Shown: positions 1 to 5,832, counted from the stretch's first letter. The stretch: 16,693 bases of DNA from Candidatus Saccharimonadota bacterium (GCA_016880595.1 JAEHDC010000031.1:1-16693), one strand, 5' to 3'. The notes: a model not told the origin generated them from the letters alone. Numbers and translations: made by a program.

Positions 1-130
1 CGAAGAAGCCGCCACATCAGGCGGATTCACGCTTAAGATGTTTCAAGCGGCATCATTACCTCCGTATATCAACCCCACAGACACTAATACGGATTGCGGA
101 GTAGCGACAATGGTTAGCCGGAACAGCTAA
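1..130 (+). CDS. C-terminal end of an unidentified protein (partial)
   Basis: An open frame enters from the left edge (first full codon at position 2) and stops at TAA 128-130, giving 42 residues that end CGVATMVSRNS. It is read as the real end of a gene because a GC-rich hairpin follows 6 nt after the stop. No motif is recognisable in so short a piece and no function is assigned. Neighbouring tRNA genes lie on the other strand, so this gene converges on them. Confidence 0.5.
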   Translation, partial: EEAATSGGFTLKMFQAASLPPYINPTDTNTDCGVATMVSRNS

Positions 131-136
131 TCCCTT

Positions 137-162
137 GGTTGCGCGGTTTCGGCCGCGCAACC
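137..162 (+). terminator. Terminator hairpin after the left-edge gene
   Basis: A perfect 10-bp stem (GGTTGCGCGG with CCGCGCAACC) and a 6-nt loop lie just downstream of the stop at 130. The following T-tract is poor (ATCTTTT about 8 nt later). It may act together with the second hairpin at 184-215. Confidence 0.55.
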
Positions 163-183
163 ACCTACAATCTTTTCAACAAC

Positions 184-215
184 AAAAATAACCTATCTCT
201 CGATAGGTTATTTTT
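184..215. terminator. Bidirectional intrinsic terminator
   Basis: A 14-bp perfect inverted repeat (AAAAATAACCTATC with its complement) around a 4-nt loop. A runs on one side and T runs on the other suit both directions. On the minus strand it begins 1 nt after the encoded CCA of tRNA-Leu and ends the tRNA operon. On the plus strand it can end the left-edge gene. Confidence 0.85.
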
Positions 216-216
216 A

Positions 217-304
217 TGGTGGGCGAGGTGGGACTTGAACCCACAAGGCTTATTCAGCCAGCGGATTTTAAGTCCGCCGCGTATACCAATTCCGCCACTC
301 GCCC
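217..304 (-). tRNA. tRNA-Leu (UAA anticodon)
   Basis: This is an 88-nt class II tRNA. The acceptor strands GGGCGAG/CTCGCCC pair, the anticodon loop is CTTAAAA (anticodon UAA), the variable arm is long, the T-loop is TTCAAGT, and A73 is followed by an encoded CCA. It reads UUA and UUG codons. It lies 11 nt after tRNA-Cys on the same strand and probably shares its transcript. Confidence 0.96.
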
Positions 305-315
305 ATGCGCCTTTT

Positions 316-389
316 TGGAGGCATCGACCGGAATTGAACCGGTGTACGAGGTTTTGCAGACCTCTGCGTAACCACTCCGCCACGATGCC
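316..389 (-). tRNA. tRNA-Cys (GCA anticodon)
   Basis: This 74-nt cloverleaf has acceptor strands GGCATCG/CGATGCC, anticodon loop CTGCAAA (GCA), T-loop TTCAATT, and the U73 discriminator typical of cysteine tRNAs, followed by encoded CCA. A promoter lies just upstream on the minus strand. The first 29 nt (361-389) recur exactly at 519-547 as a partial copy. Confidence 0.96.
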
Positions 390-398
390 ATTTATGCC

Positions 399-427
399 AT
401 TATACAGGCAACTGCCGATCTCGGCAA
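399..427 (-). promoter_or_regulatory. Promoter of the tRNA-Cys/tRNA-Leu operon
   Basis: On the minus strand, TTGCCG (422-427) and a perfect TATAAT (399-404) are separated by 17 nt. The -10 box ends 10 nt before the first base of tRNA-Cys. This is a sigma70-type call by consensus only. Confidence 0.7.
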
Positions 428-495
428 AACAGGTTTTGCAGCTTTTTTGCTCGCTTTTGAGCTAAAGCTCCAAGCTCGGCCAAGCTAGGATTCCG

Positions 496-547
496 CAATC
501 TGCCGCTGGCAGTTTGCGCCTCTGCGTAACCACTCCGCCACGATGCC
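496..547 (-). pseudogene. Partial tRNA-Cys copy (5' half) joined to a hairpin
   Basis: Positions 519-547 are identical to the first 29 nt of the intact tRNA-Cys: acceptor 5' strand, D-arm and start of the anticodon stem. The match then breaks and continues, on the minus strand, into a hairpin with core CTGCCAGCGGCAG and outer arms CGCAA/TTGCG. No CGATGCC acceptor partner is found before the intact gene, so this copy cannot fold as a tRNA. It still has its own good promoter. It could be a deletion scar, an integration junction or the residue of a partial duplication. Confidence 0.8.
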
Positions 548-556
548 GACGTTTAG

Positions 557-585
557 ATTATAAGATAAAAACTTATAATAATCAA
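557..585 (-). promoter_or_regulatory. Promoter in front of the partial tRNA-Cys copy
   Basis: On the minus strand, TTGATT (580-585), a 17-nt spacer and TATAAT (557-562) are followed 10 nt later by the tRNA 5' half. This may be the original tRNA-Cys promoter, now driving the truncated copy and reading towards the intact operon. Confidence 0.65.
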
Positions 586-598
586 TTGCGTATACCTA

Positions 599-629
599 TT
601 GTTTTTTACGCCAAAAGTGATATTATACT
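599..629 (+). promoter_or_regulatory. Candidate promoter of the WhiB-like gene
   Basis: The -10 box TATACT (624-629) or the overlapping TATTAT (621-626) lies downstream of TTGTTT (599-604). The spacing is 19 or 16 nt, so the exact pairing is uncertain. The start codon is about 36 nt further on, after a purine-rich ribosome binding site. Confidence 0.4.
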
Positions 630-665
630 ATTCGTCAGCTTCATTTTTGAAGAAGGGAAAGAACA

Positions 666-941
666 ATGTCTAATTGGCGAGACCTAGCAGCTTGTCGGGA
701 TGAAGACCCAGAGCTATTTTTCCCCATTGGACATACTGGTCCGGCGGTCATGCAAGCGGAGCAGGCAAAAGCCGTCTGTAGGCGTTGCCCAGTACAATGG
801 GAATGCCTAAACTGGGCGCTAGAAAATGGCGAAGACGATGGCGTCTGGGGAGGAAAAACCGATAAAGAACGCCGGAGACTTAAGAAGCGGCAATATCAAA
901 AGCCTTCAGGCACTCGAGTCGTTCGCGCTTCACGCAGATAG
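666..941 (+). CDS. WhiB-like iron-sulfur transcription regulator
   Basis: This 91-residue protein fits the WhiB/Wbl family (Pfam Whib). The four cluster-binding cysteines are C10, C38, C41 and C47, including the C-R-R-C-P pair. They are followed by the family's turn motif GVWGG around residues 59-63 and a basic tail (KERRRLKKR...) that normally contacts DNA. Wbl proteins bind a 4Fe-4S cluster and usually act with the primary sigma factor in redox or developmental control. The family is best known from Actinobacteria and their phages. The gene is monocistronic, with a purine-rich GAAGGG ribosome binding site upstream and a terminator hairpin downstream. Its targets cannot be told from the window. 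Confidence 0.9.
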   Translation: MSNWRDLAACRDEDPELFFPIGHTGPAVMQAEQAKAVCRRCPVQWECLNWALENGEDDGVWGGKTDKERRRLKKRQYQKPSGTRVVRASRR

Positions 942-988
942 CAAATTGCACAAAAAGGCCAAGGACAACCATGCTCTTCTCTGACAGC

Positions 989-1021
989 TATCTGCTACCG
1001 GCGACAAACCGGTAGCAGATA
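989..1021 (+). terminator. Terminator after the WhiB-like gene
   Basis: A 13-bp perfect stem (TATCTGCTACCGG with its complement) has a 7-nt loop and is followed by CATTTTACATTTCTT. It separates the WhiB-like gene from the signal peptidase gene. Confidence 0.75.
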
Positions 1022-1075
1022 CATTTTACATTTCTTAAAAACCACAGCATAAAATCAAATAATCAAGTTGTTTGC

Positions 1076-1089
1076 AGGAGGACTCAGTG
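1076..1089 (+). promoter_or_regulatory. Strong ribosome binding site misplaced for lepB
   Basis: A perfect AGGAGG (1076-1081) lies 22 nt before the likely lepB ATG at 1104, but only 5 nt before an out-of-frame GTG at 1087. That GTG opens a 23-codon frame ending at TAA 1156-1158, overlapping the lepB start. It may be a leader peptide coupled to lepB translation. Confidence 0.4.
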
Positions 1090-1103
1090 ATACTATTAAT
1101 TCA

Positions 1104-1715
1104 ATGGAAAATGAGCCAGTCAAACAGCAAACCGCTTCAAAAATCACCAACAAAGTAAAGAGTATCGGTTCTTTGTTGCTACTTGTCATAATTGGCATCG
1201 CGGCAGCATACTTAATTAATCATCTTATTTTCCAGCCGTACGTAATAGATGGCACCAGTATGACGCCAACTTTACAAAATGGCGACCGCGTTATACTTAG
1301 TAAAGTCGAGCACTCGCTTGCCGGAAACTCCTACATACCGCAACGCGGACAAATTGTCATCCTAGACAGCAGCATAATTGGCACAAATGGCCAAAAAGAA
1401 CAGATTATTAAACGCGTTATTGGTCTGCCAGGCGACCGCGTACAAATAAGCAACGGGGTTGTAACAGTTACAAACTCGGAGCACCCCAACGGCTATGACG
1501 TAGATCAAGACCTGGGGTTAACCAACCTAGACAAAACTTACACGGATTCGCCAATAGATGTAATGGTTCCGCAAGGTTCAATTTACGTTTTGGGGGACAA
1601 TCGTAAAAAAGGCGGTTCGTATGACTCGCGTTATTTTGGCGCCGTACAATGCAATAAAATTGAAGGACGCTTATTTGCGCGAGTCATACCAGTTGTAGAC
1701 GCGCAGATTTTCTAA
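1104..1715 (+). CDS. lepB: Signal peptidase I
   Basis: A 203-residue membrane serine protease that removes signal peptides from exported proteins on the outer face of the membrane. One transmembrane helix spans about residues 22-42. The S26 family boxes follow in order: G-T-S-M-T-P-T with catalytic Ser52, the IKRVIGLPGD box with catalytic Lys103, and the GDNRKKGGSYDSRYFG box near residues 162-178. The length is ordinary for a Gram-positive-type enzyme with one anchor. ATG 1104 is chosen because it directly precedes the polar N-terminus and anchor. A TTG at 1068 would add 12 residues that overlap the AGGAGG sequence. The PL7 lyase later in the window has an apparent signal peptide and is a plausible client. 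Confidence 0.93.
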   Translation: MENEPVKQQTASKITNKVKSIGSLLLLVIIGIAAAYLINHLIFQPYVIDGTSMTPTLQNGDRVILSKVEHSLAGNSYIPQRGQIVILDSSIIGTNGQKEQIIKRVIGLPGDRVQISNGVVTVTNSEHPNGYDVDQDLGLTNLDKTYTDSPIDVMVPQGSIYVLGDNRKKGGSYDSRYFGAVQCNKIEGRLFARVIPVVDAQIF

Positions 1716-1747
1716 TCTAAAGAATCCAGCCAATTATGCAGGTAAAT

Positions 1748-1775
1748 AAAAAACGCCCAGATGGGAGCGCTTTTT
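1748..1775 (+). terminator. Terminator after lepB
   Basis: An A-run, an imperfect GC-rich stem (CGCCC with GGGAGCG, one bulge) and CTTTTT lie 30-60 nt after the lepB stop. The imperfect stem lowers confidence. Confidence 0.55.
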
Positions 1776-1961
1776 AGGTATGTGATTATCAAATTTGGTG
1801 CGGAGCTACAGAATTTACTTAAACTTTTGGGGCCATCATTGAAGACTCTCGGCTAAAAGTACCACTTATTCCTACGACGCAGGCTAGCGAGGCAACAATA
1901 ATCTACTGATCACTGTCCCAGTTTGTACTCTATACGAAGCATGATGGGATAGCATAACTGT
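1776..1961. other. Intergenic stretch with no recognised feature
   Basis: About 185 nt with no supported gene. A GGAGCTAC octamer here (near 1801) recurs near 3102, on either side of the next two genes. It resembles the 3' acceptor sequence of a tRNA, but no tRNA fold is present. Confidence 0.3.
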
Positions 1962-1977
1962 AAGGAGGTGTAAGATT

Positions 1978-2260
1978 ATGGCAAGCAATGTAGAGAAAGC
2001 GCTTGAGCTCTGGATAGCGCAATTTCCGGAATCGCGTTATCCTTTGGACGAAAGACGATTCTATGGCTTCGTATAAAAAGCAACTGAAACCGATGAACAT
2101 ATAGATGCGGGATGGCCCACCAAACGAGCGGGTCGATATAAGCACAACTCATCCCAGATGTATACATGTTGTAATGCGCTATGCGACAGCACAAGAAAGC
2201 TATGCTCATGCGCTTAAAAGCTACATAGATACCCTAAAGACCTCTCGGGGGATAGCCTAA
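1978..2260 (+). pseudogene. Broken small gene of unknown function
   Basis: A good ribosome binding site (AAGGAGG, 1962-1968) precedes ATG 1978 by 9 nt. The frame reads 32 codons, beginning MASNVEKALELWIAQFPESR, and meets TAA at 2074-2076. Protein-like sequence continues in the same frame (KATETDEHIDAGWPTKRAG), then moves to the +1 frame near 2168 (VVMRYATAQESYAHALKSY...). It ends at TAA 2258-2260, overlapping the 3' end of the opposing gene by 27 nt. The simplest reading is one nonsense mutation and one frameshift in a gene of about 93 codons. A real 32-residue peptide is possible. No family is recognised. Confidence 0.5.
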
Positions 2261-3007
2261 CTCCCGAACGTTTTTTCTCTTGCGCTCTTCGCGCTGTTCG
2301 CCCATCTGTTTCTGACGAGCAATTTTGCCCATGCCGAAGACTTCATATACGGTGTCACCCGCATCTGTGGGCTTAATGGTAATATCACCGCCAGATACAT
2401 TAGCCTTATAATGTTCTGGGGGATCATCCCAATCTCCCTGCTCAACTTTTTCTAGATCCACCTCAACTTCTTTAGTTTCCGAATACACCAAACCAGTATG
2501 CATTAATTCGCGTGCGCCCTCGCCCATGTACCAAACATTGTATGACGCAAGGAAGAGGTTTAGCTCACGATTTGAAAGCTTAGTAACAATGCTGGACGCC
2601 TCTAGGTAGTCATCGTATTCAATGTCTCCTATCAGTACCGCACGGAAGAGTCTCGCAACTCTTTCTGCACCTTCGTAATCTTCACAACTATCGATTATAT
2701 AGAGTAGCTTCTCACCCACTTTAAGACGATACTCCTTTGAATTATCGATTGAGCTAATAACACGCTGCCTCTCCCCTAGATCAATACCATCTACATTGCT
2801 TAGGAAAGAGAGTATTTTCTTCAAAAAGAGTTTATCGCGAATATTAACTCCTACCTGAGCGGCGCCAATAAAGATTTTCACTATAGGAATCTGTTTTAGA
2901 AGCTCGTTATCAAGAAGCGCATCAATGCTCGATTCAGCAATATCAACTGCCGCATCAGGCAAAACCGAATTTCTCAGACTATCGTCAAACTTGCCTTGAA
3001 TGTCCAT
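2234..3007 (-). CDS. Hypothetical cytoplasmic protein
   Basis: A 257-residue acidic protein with no recognised domain. Residues about 30-75 contain an amphipathic or hydrophobic stretch (LLKQIPIVKIFIGAAQVGVN). The middle is predicted helical, and the tail is very basic (ARQKQMGEQREERKRKN...). There is no signal peptide. ATG 3007 is preferred over the upstream TTG at 3043 because that TTG is the first part of a -35 box. The promoter places transcription initiation at or next to ATG 3007, implying a leaderless mRNA. It converges on the broken gene to its left. Function unknown. Confidence 0.75.
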   Translation of the reverse strand: MDIQGKFDDSLRNSVLPDAAVDIAESSIDALLDNELLKQIPIVKIFIGAAQVGVNIRDKLFLKKILSFLSNVDGIDLGERQRVISSIDNSKEYRLKVGEKLLYIIDSCEDYEGAERVARLFRAVLIGDIEYDDYLEASSIVTKLSNRELNLFLASYNVWYMGEGARELMHTGLVYSETKEVEVDLEKVEQGDWDDPPEHYKANVSGGDITIKPTDAGDTVYEVFGMGKIARQKQMGEQREERKRKNVRELGYPPRGL

Positions 3008-3013
3008 AAATAG

Positions 3014-3043
3014 AGTATATTTTTCGTTTAGTCGTAATGACAA
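3014..3043 (-). promoter_or_regulatory. Leaderless promoter of the hypothetical gene
   Basis: On the minus strand, TTGTCA (3038-3043, 5 of 6 consensus), 18 nt, then TATACT (3014-3019, 5 of 6) are followed by 6 nt and ATG 3007. The expected start site coincides with the initiation codon. Confidence 0.7.
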
Positions 3044-3183
3044 CCTCCCCTAGAACAGAGGCGCGTCTTGATATGTTAAATATTTCCAGAAGAATTGCAG
3101 TGGAGCTACCCGGGTTATTCCAACGCCCAAATTAGCCCTTTCTACCGCTGTTTTCTGGATTATCAATGTAAAAGTGTCTCACT

Positions 3184-3259
3184 TGGTGCGGGTAACGAGA
3201 CTCTAACTCGTGGCCTCTGCCTTGGCAAGGCAGCGCTCTAACAACTGAGCTATACCCGC
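3184..3259 (-). tRNA. tRNA-Gly (GCC anticodon) with an altered 19-56 tertiary pair
   Basis: A 76-nt cloverleaf with acceptor strands GCGGGTA/TACCCGC, anticodon loop TTGCCAA (GCC), A73 and encoded CCA. All stems pair. The D-loop reads AGTTGTTA and the T-loop TTAGAGT. Almost universal G19 is therefore U, and almost universal C56 is A, so the Watson-Crick elbow pair G19-C56 appears replaced by U19-A56. G18 and U55 are kept. Its own promoter lies upstream. Confidence 0.93.
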
Positions 3260-3271
3260 ATAACAGTTAGT

Positions 3272-3300
3272 ATTTTACCGGATTCGAGCGGTTTTGGCAA
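3272..3300 (-). promoter_or_regulatory. Promoter of tRNA-Gly
   Basis: On the minus strand, TTGCCA (3295-3300, 5 of 6), a 17-nt spacer and TAAAAT (3272-3277, 5 of 6) lie 12 nt before the tRNA 5' end. Confidence 0.7.
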
Positions 3301-3311
3301 GATATAAAAAT

Positions 3312-3418
3312 CTGAGTCTCAAAGCCCACCTCTCTAGCGCAACATCCGCCTTCCAGGCAGACTGAACCACTTTTGTGGCGAGGGTCGTTGCGACAGAAAG
3401 GAAGGTTTTGAGATTCAG
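3312..3418. other. Possible structured RNA element
   Basis: Long-range pairing closes a 107-nt segment: 3312-3323 with 3407-3418 (12 bp, one a G-U pair if read on the plus strand). Inside it, 3338-3343 pairs with 3387-3392 (CGCAAC/GTTGCG), with two small hairpins at 3348-3358 and 3367-3378. Alternative pairing of CCTTCC (3350-3354 area) with GGAAGG (3400-3405 area) would form a pseudoknot. On the minus strand the closing helix is followed by ATTTTT, as in a terminator. It does not match SRP RNA, 5S rRNA or tmRNA as I know them. The strand is unresolved. Confidence 0.35.
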
Positions 3419-3429
3419 GTATAAAATAG

Positions 3430-3458
3430 CTAACCGCCGCAGATCATACGGCGGTTAG
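3430..3458 (-). terminator. Terminator of the 206-residue hypothetical gene
   Basis: A perfect 10-bp stem (CTAACCGCCG with CGGCGGTTAG) and 9-nt loop lie 3 nt after the minus-strand stop. They are followed on the minus strand by CTATTTTATA. Confidence 0.75.
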
Positions 3459-3461
3459 TGG

Positions 3462-4082
3462 TCAACTGCTCAAGGGGCACTCAGTCGTGGTTGCCATGCT
3501 GGTGAGGGCAAACAAGCGTTTCCCTTCTTTTACAATTCGGCAAATTGGCAAGGTTACCCCATTTACAGATGTGACAACATCATGGATCGTTCCATCACCA
3601 TGCTGGGACAAGCTAATGTGTCGAGCGCTTGATTGAATGCCGTGCTTGCGCCTTGCATTTTGCGACAAGTCAACAAATGGCCACCGCTCTTCAATTAAAA
3701 CTCCACGCTTAACCTCGAGCTTTAAATAGGCAGAATACGCGCTGCCACCCCATGGCACAGCATAAACGTCTGCGCTTTCTTTAATCTCGGTAATCTCCGG
3801 CTGGCTAGGTAGAAGGAAATCAGTACGGTCGCGCCTCGGCACAGCAAGACGATATATTCCACATTCATGCAATGCAACCGTGCGACACACAATGTCTTGC
3901 CACAAGCCATATCCTGTATTCCGCGTAGCTGGAACGCGTACACAAAACGCTCCTGGCAATTGGTCCAAATTAAAAAGCAATTTTTCCACGGCTTGACGAT
4001 AGATGTATTCTTCAAGGGTTGGCTGCATTTTAATCATTTCCCAAGCAAGAGCAACATCCTCGTCCATATTCGGGCGCTGCAA
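3462..4082 (-). CDS. Hypothetical protein
   Basis: About 206 residues, unrecognised. There is no signal peptide or transmembrane segment. The mixed alpha/beta sequence contains several Arg/His-rich stretches, such as LAVPRRDRTDF and NARRKHGIQSSARHISLSQHGDG. The start is uncertain. TTG 4082 is preferred because GGAAGGTGG lies 5 nt upstream; ATG 4067 and TTG 4103 are alternatives in the same frame. A promoter with a perfect TATAAT and a palindrome in its spacer lies upstream, and a clear terminator follows the stop, so it forms a single-gene unit. Its neighbours are tRNA-Gly and the Fic gene. Confidence 0.65.
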   Translation of the reverse strand: MQRPNMDEDVALAWEMIKMQPTLEEYIYRQAVEKLLFNLDQLPGAFCVRVPATRNTGYGLWQDIVCRTVALHECGIYRLAVPRRDRTDFLLPSQPEITEIKESADVYAVPWGGSAYSAYLKLEVKRGVLIEERWPFVDLSQNARRKHGIQSSARHISLSQHGDGTIHDVVTSVNGVTLPICRIVKEGKRLFALTSMATTTECPLSS

Positions 4083-4128
4083 ATTAACCACCTTCCAATG
4101 CAAATTGCAGGTTAACCACCGGCTATAG

Positions 4129-4157
4129 ATTATAGCGGAATATTCCTTGAGTGCATA
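4129..4157 (-). promoter_or_regulatory. Promoter with palindromic candidate operator
   Basis: On the minus strand a perfect TATAAT (4129-4134) lies about 47 nt before the preferred TTG start. The -35 region is poor (TATGCA at 17 nt). Between the two boxes is the perfect 10-bp palindrome GGAATATTCC (4137-4146), well placed to block polymerase if a repressor binds. Confidence 0.5.
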
Positions 4158-4184
4158 CGATATTTTTTCATTTCCTACCGCGCC

Positions 4185-4275
4185 TGTATCCGGACTCAGT
4201 CAGCCAGGTCTCCATTTCAGATCCAATCACCTGGCGACGTGACCACCTGGGTCAAGGTCGCGCGCTCGCGAGCTG
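4185..4275. other. GC-rich intergenic segment with short repeats
   Basis: The space between the hypothetical gene and the Fic gene carries a CCAGGT and two inverted CACCTGG copies about 16 nt apart (4200-4255). A GCTCGC/GCGAGC inverted repeat follows near 4264-4280. A hairpin here may help end the Fic transcript, but no T-tract follows. Nothing else is recognised. Confidence 0.3.
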
Positions 4276-4309
4276 CGAGCACACGCACGAACCGTACAAA
4301 TAAAACCAT

Positions 4310-5458
4310 CTAGTTATTGCCGTCAAATAGTTCTAGATAGTCTTTGTACACCCATTTTTGTGCATAGATACTGCTACCAATCTTAAGCGGCACTAAAATG
4401 CCCATTGATACCAACCTGTCAATTACTTTATAGCCACCGCGTTCGGTGTATTTTGTCCACTTCACAATATCAGCAATACCAGCAATCGGCATCTTGTATA
4501 GATTTTCCAACACTTTTAAGGTGGTTTCCGAAGCAGTACGGTTCAGTATCTGAACTTTTGCCATATCGCGTTCGCGCAATCTGGTAATTGCAGCGCAGGT
4601 TGCAACAGCGGAATTAGCAGTTTCGATTACGCCATCTAGAAAAAAATCAAGCCATTCCAGCACTTCCCCGTTATGATAGCCGTCAAGCTTTTCATAATAC
4701 AATTTTTGATGCTGCTTAAAATATGAGGAAAGATACAGGATTGGCATCTCTAGCAGCTTTTTATACCAAAGAAATATCGTTATTATCATGCGGCCAGTTC
4801 TCCCGTTGCCGTCATTGAACGGGTGAATCGTTTCGAATTGGGCATGTAATAAACCAGCCTTGATAAGGGGAAGATATTCATCGTCGGCATGAATAAACTT
4901 TTCTAGATGATCAAGAGCAATTTCCATCTCACGAACAGGTGGTGGTACAAATTTTGCGTTGTCTGGACGCGTGCCAGAAATCCAGTTTTGTTTTGTACGA
5001 AATTCTCCTGGATACGCGGGATGCGTTATGCGAGCTTGCGTCATAAGCTTCTCGTGTAATTCTCGAATAAAGCGCAATGTAAACGGAAAAGACTTAGCGC
5101 GTTCCAAACCAAAGTTTATTGCTGCAATGTAGTGCAGAATATCATCAACATCCTCTGGCAACTGAGTGCCGGGCTCAACGTTTTCGCGCTCAATAGCATC
5201 CATCATTGTTGCGTTTGTACCCTCAATCTGGCTCGACGATGAAGCGTCTTTCCGGACGAACATCGTAAGAAACCAATCTTTATCTGGCAATAGCTCAGTT
5301 ATGCCATCAAGTTTACCCAAAAGTCGTACTGCCTCTGTATGTTTGGCTATAAGTTTACCATGCAGGCCAAAATCGCCTGTCGGCGGAAAAGTAGCAGGGA
5401 TAAAGGCCTTAAAACCCCCTGGTTGTTGTACGTATTGACCAATTACTAGCTTGTTCAT
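4310..5458 (-). CDS. Fic-family protein adenylyltransferase (Fic_N-Fic-winged helix)
   Basis: A 382-residue Fic enzyme, expected to transfer AMP from ATP to a hydroxyl side chain of a target protein. Fic_N covers about residues 1-95. The inhibitory-helix motif S-S-Q-I-E-G at 75-80 carries the regulatory Glu79, as in class II Fic proteins. The core has the full motif HPFNDGNGRTGR at 212-223 with catalytic His212. The C-terminal 80 residues look like a winged helix (LENLYKMPIAGIADIVKWTKYTERGGYKVIDRL). This order and length match SoFic-type proteins. All key residues are present, so it should be active when the helix is displaced. GGAG lies 7 nt before ATG 5458. No antitoxin-like partner gene is adjacent, as expected when the inhibitor helix is built in. 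The winged helix could allow autoregulation through the inverted repeat at its promoter. Confidence 0.93.
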   Translation of the reverse strand: MNKLVIGQYVQQPGGFKAFIPATFPPTGDFGLHGKLIAKHTEAVRLLGKLDGITELLPDKDWFLTMFVRKDASSSSQIEGTNATMMDAIERENVEPGTQLPEDVDDILHYIAAINFGLERAKSFPFTLRFIRELHEKLMTQARITHPAYPGEFRTKQNWISGTRPDNAKFVPPPVREMEIALDHLEKFIHADDEYLPLIKAGLLHAQFETIHPFNDGNGRTGRMIITIFLWYKKLLEMPILYLSSYFKQHQKLYYEKLDGYHNGEVLEWLDFFLDGVIETANSAVATCAAITRLRERDMAKVQILNRTASETTLKVLENLYKMPIAGIADIVKWTKYTERGGYKVIDRLVSMGILVPLKIGSSIYAQKWVYKDYLELFDGNN

Positions 5459-5470
5459 ACATCGACTCCA

Positions 5471-5507
5471 ATAAGAACATTATCGCAAGTATCGTTCTTA
5501 TATGCAA
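5471..5507 (-). promoter_or_regulatory. Fic gene promoter overlapped by an inverted repeat
   Basis: On the minus strand, TTGCAT (5502-5507), 17 nt and GATAAT (5479-5484) form a promoter. An inverted repeat ATAAGAAC (5471-5478) / GTTCTTAT (5494-5501) brackets the -10 box, and a further GAACGATA half-site lies at 5517-5524. The layout suits repression. Confidence 0.55.
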
Positions 5508-5611
5508 GCATAATGTGAACGATATTTGGCAATTATACCCTCAGCGTTTTGTCCGAGATATTCGACTCCTTGCCAGACTCAAACTGAAATAACAAAAGTG
5601 GCGCCAAAACA

Positions 5612-5642
5612 AAAAATCCGGGAATTAACTTCTCGGATTTTT
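5612..5642 (-). terminator. Terminator of tRNA-Phe
   Basis: A 13-bp stem with a 5-nt loop, flanked by A and T runs, lies 18 nt past the tRNA 3' end on the minus strand. One pair is a plus-strand G-U wobble, so it may work in either direction. Confidence 0.8.
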
Positions 5643-5660
5643 ACATCTGTTGGATAATTT

Positions 5661-5736
5661 TGGTGGCTCCTCCCAGACTCGAACTGGGGACACAAGGCTC
5701 TTCAGGCCTCTGCTCTACCAACTGAGCTAAAGAGCC
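5661..5736 (-). tRNA. tRNA-Phe (GAA anticodon)
   Basis: A 76-nt cloverleaf with anticodon loop CTGAAGA (GAA), D-loop AGTTGGTA, T-loop TTCGAGT, A73 and encoded CCA. The acceptor stem has one G-U pair. G18, G19 and C56 are the usual bases, unlike tRNA-Gly in this window. Confidence 0.96.
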
Positions 5737-5789
5737 GCAGGGTACTTTGTCTGCATAAATGACAGTTAATTGTCTTGCATAACAGATGT

Positions 5790-5818
5790 ATTGTAAGAGA
5801 AAATGACGGAAAATGCAA
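5790..5818 (-). promoter_or_regulatory. Candidate promoter of tRNA-Phe
   Basis: On the minus strand, TTGCAT (5813-5818), 17 nt and TACAAT (5790-5795) predict a leader of about 47 nt before tRNA-Phe. No better match lies closer. Confidence 0.45.
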
Positions 5819-5832
5819 GACCTAGCTTGTAT

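Noticed and set aside
139..465. A 108-codon open frame covering the tRNA-Leu and tRNA-Cys genes
   Set aside because: It is the antisense of two clear tRNA genes and contains no protein-like features.
1798..1830. Decayed tRNA suggested by GGTGCGGAGCTAC followed by a T-loop-like stretch (and a similar octamer near 3102)
   Set aside because: There is no complementary acceptor or T-stem at either site. The shared octamer is too short to establish a repeat or an attachment site.
3312..3418. SRP (4.5S) RNA, because of a GGAAGG stretch
   Set aside because: The conserved asymmetric loop and the tetraloop context of SRP helix 8 are missing on both strands.
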